This document shows, piece after piece, positions 5,763 through 6,904 of a stretch of 6,904 nt of DNA. The first letter of the stretch is position 1; each line of letters begins with the position of its first letter. Made by a program: the position numbers and the translations under genes. The notes under the pieces were generated by a model. It worked only from the letters and a program-made list of their open reading frames with translations. It was not told where the DNA came from and made no database searches. Source of the stretch: Bacteriovoracaceae bacterium UBA1018 (lineage in GTDB: Bacteria; Bdellovibrionota; UBA1018); contig DBAE01000067.1 of NCBI GenBank assembly GCA_002291495.1, forward strand, positions 1-6,904, given 5' to 3'.

Positions 5763-5788
5763 ATTAGAATCTATAACAGGGTCTTATC
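5763..5788. promoter_or_regulatory. 26-bp head-to-head intergenic region
   Basis: Only 26 bp separate the ATG of the M19 gene (-) from the TTG of the next gene (+). On the minus strand, TATAGA (5770-5775) is a possible -10 that would start transcription at or near the M19 ATG. On the plus strand, TAGAAT (5765-5770) or TATAAC (5772-5777) could serve as -10. The heptamer TTAGAAT at 5764-5770 equals one half of the perR operator, but the opposite half is defective (CTATAA). The -35 elements must lie inside the coding start of the opposite gene. Confidence 0.35.
5778..5781 (+). promoter_or_regulatory. Ribosome binding site supporting the TTG start
   Basis: AGGG ends 7 bases before TTG 5789. Together with the complete signal peptide that only this start gives, it favours TTG over the next ATG at 5849. 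Confidence 0.45.
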
Positions 5789-6805
5789 TTGAGGGGCTTA
5801 AAAATTTTTAAAATCATCTCGGCTCTCTTCTTCGGCTTAAATCTAGCCATGGCCTCAGCGTCCCCTCCGGCGGCGGCTACTGCTCCTGCTTCGTCGGCCG
5901 AATCTTCAGCTGAGATGACACTCTATTTTTATCCCTCTCCCGGCTTAAACTGGGAGTCTCCAGCGAGTTTAAGCCTCTATACAGTACGCAACGAACTTTT
6001 GAGAAAGCCCCGCGCCATCGGACACGTCTCCATTGAGATTTCTTGTCCAAAAACCCCACAAGGCCAGGCGGTTCAAATATTGACGGGGATGAGTCAGCAA
6101 ACGAAACTGGAGTCGATGAAGCTGATGCTTCTTAAAGGCTATGGCTTTGGAATTATGTTTCATGATTTTAAAGGAGCGCTTGAAGACCCTCGCAAGCTCA
6201 GGCCCGAACTCGAATCACGCTTCAAATCTGGAAATTTGAGTTTTTTGAACTTCAAGATCAACCAGCAAACTTGTGAACGACTTGCTCAATACATCCAAGA
6301 ATATGATCAACGAGATTATGATCTTCACTATGGTCTGCCTAATCGACCGAGATACGGCGAAGGTTCAGGATGTTCGGCCTTTGGGGCAAGCTTTCTTGAT
6401 GTAGCAGGACTTTTAGATGCCGAGTATCGTGATCAGTGGACACGCGTCTTAAGAGTGCCGCTGTCTTATATTGGTGGGCCGCTGACAGACCAGTATGTTT
6501 CAATATTTTCGACATTCTTTGCTTCCAAATGGGCAAATGAAAATGAGCCTCATCGTTCGATCTATTTTTGGGATCCGGACCTCATGCATGCTTGGGTCAA
6601 AAAGATCTGGGATCAACAGATAAAAAATCCCAATGGAGTCTATCACACCCTAAAAAAGGGTAATGCAATTGGCCTAAGTACCGATCGCCGTCATGTTTCA
6701 ACACCAAAAGATTCCATTTGGAAAAATGAGATTAAAGAAGCCAAAAACAGCTCATCGCAATCAAGGTCGGTATCAACGCAAAAATCAATAGTTGAAGCGG
6801 ACTAA
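5789..6805 (+). CDS. Exported protein of unknown family, possible papain-like fold
   Basis: A 338-aa protein I cannot assign to a named family. TTG 5789 is chosen because it yields a full signal peptide: RGLKIFK n-region, hydrophobic IISALFFGLNLAM (9-21), ASA cleavage near 24. The ATG at 5849 would remove most of it. An Ala/Ser/Pro-rich linker (about 25-43) leads into a globular domain (about 44-290). Two conspicuous motifs are IGHVSIEI (H79) and GEGSGCSAFGASFLDVAGLL (C195). A His followed by a strand, with a Cys at the start of a helix later in the chain, is the order seen in permuted NlpC/P60-like cysteine hydrolases, so a thiol hydrolase acting in the periplasm is conceivable but unproven. 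The last 24 residues are Ser/Lys/Gln-rich and lie antisense to the antiporter gene downstream, so they may be a recent extension. The gene is real by length, start and signal peptide; function is open. Confidence 0.75.
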   Translation: MRGLKIFKIISALFFGLNLAMASASPPAAATAPASSAESSAEMTLYFYPSPGLNWESPASLSLYTVRNELLRKPRAIGHVSIEISCPKTPQGQAVQILTGMSQQTKLESMKLMLLKGYGFGIMFHDFKGALEDPRKLRPELESRFKSGNLSFLNFKINQQTCERLAQYIQEYDQRDYDLHYGLPNRPRYGEGSGCSAFGASFLDVAGLLDAEYRDQWTRVLRVPLSYIGGPLTDQYVSIFSTFFASKWANENEPHRSIYFWDPDLMHAWVKKIWDQQIKNPNGVYHTLKKGNAIGLSTDRRHVSTPKDSIWKNEIKEAKNSSSQSRSVSTQKSIVEAD

Positions 6806-6904
6806 TTCCGTCCTCTCCGAAGTAGGACTTGAGTAGCCCAATGGCGATGGGATTGGGAGCATTGGCGATGGCCGTAAGTCCTCCACCGCACACCGCACCC
6901 GCCA
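6732..6904 (-). CDS. Putative Na+/H+ antiporter, C-terminal part
   Basis: The minus strand is open from the right edge to a TAA at 6732-6734, giving 56 residues. They begin AGAVCGGGLTAIANAPNP (from 6902 leftwards), a motif I associate with the putative Na+/H+ antiporter family PF07399 (GGGLTVIANAPNP-like). The chain ends in a hydrophobic, membrane-spanning segment (LQLLIFALIPTLIAMSCFWLL, residues 36-56). The protein would be an inner-membrane ion transporter whose N-terminal portion lies outside the window. The last 74 bp overlap the end of the opposing exported-protein gene. Coding is well supported by the motif and the membrane helix; the family name rests on memory of the motif. Confidence 0.75.
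   Translation of the reverse strand, partial: AGAVCGGGLTAIANAPNPIAIGLLKSYFGEDGISPLQLLIFALIPTLIAMSCFWLL

Noticed and set aside
1..6904. Mobile element, CRISPR array, toxin-antitoxin or defence system
   Set aside because: I saw no transposase, long terminal repeats, regularly spaced repeats or small paired genes. All complete genes but one fit common housekeeping or stress families.

Overview
The window reads as ordinary, gene-dense chromosome of a Gram-negative bacterium. Four features suggest a member of the Bdellovibrionota or a related former deltaproteobacterial line: moderate GC, several Sec-exported proteins, a PerR-AhpC-AhpD oxidative-stress cassette, and a neighbour resembling the putative Na+/H+ antiporter family PF07399. 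That placement is an inference from gene content and style, because no RNA gene or lineage marker lies in the window. There are six complete genes and two gene fragments. I see no mobile element, CRISPR array, tRNA or rRNA.

Left part (1-2737): the first bases carry a possible C-terminal tail of an upstream gene. An adenine deaminase (ade, +) follows after about 120 bp that show little. Ade converges, with a 10-bp gap, on an exported SIMPL/DUF541 protein (-).

Centre (2738-4548): the SIMPL gene is divergent from a Fur-family regulator of PerR type. Between them lies a perfect 9-1-9 palindrome matching the PerR/Fur operator pattern, ending 5 bp before the perR start codon. The regulator is followed by a mycobacterial-type AhpC peroxiredoxin and then an AhpD-type alkylhydroperoxidase, which has its own candidate promoter behind a hairpin region. 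The likely logic is that the regulator senses peroxide, represses its own promoter and possibly ahpC, and AhpC/AhpD detoxify peroxides. AhpD would recycle AhpC through thiol chemistry, as described in mycobacteria. The regulator keeps all five sensing-metal ligands but lacks the usual CxxC structural zinc motifs.

Right part (4545-6904): an exported M19-type (renal dipeptidase-like) metallopeptidase (-) shares its stop codon bases with ahpD. It is head-to-head, 26 bp apart, with an exported protein of unknown family (+) that starts at TTG. That protein's 3' end overlaps by 74 bp, antisense, the 3' end of a probable Na+/H+ antiporter gene that runs off the right edge. The two exported proteins could both act on periplasmic peptides or wall material, but this is speculative.

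No wholly new system is evident. The points most worth a second look are the zinc-motif-less PerR with its operator abutting a start codon that has no Shine-Dalgarno sequence, the paired hairpins between ahpC and ahpD, the variant metal motif and cysteine cluster of the M19 protein, and the unassigned exported protein with its overprinted tail.
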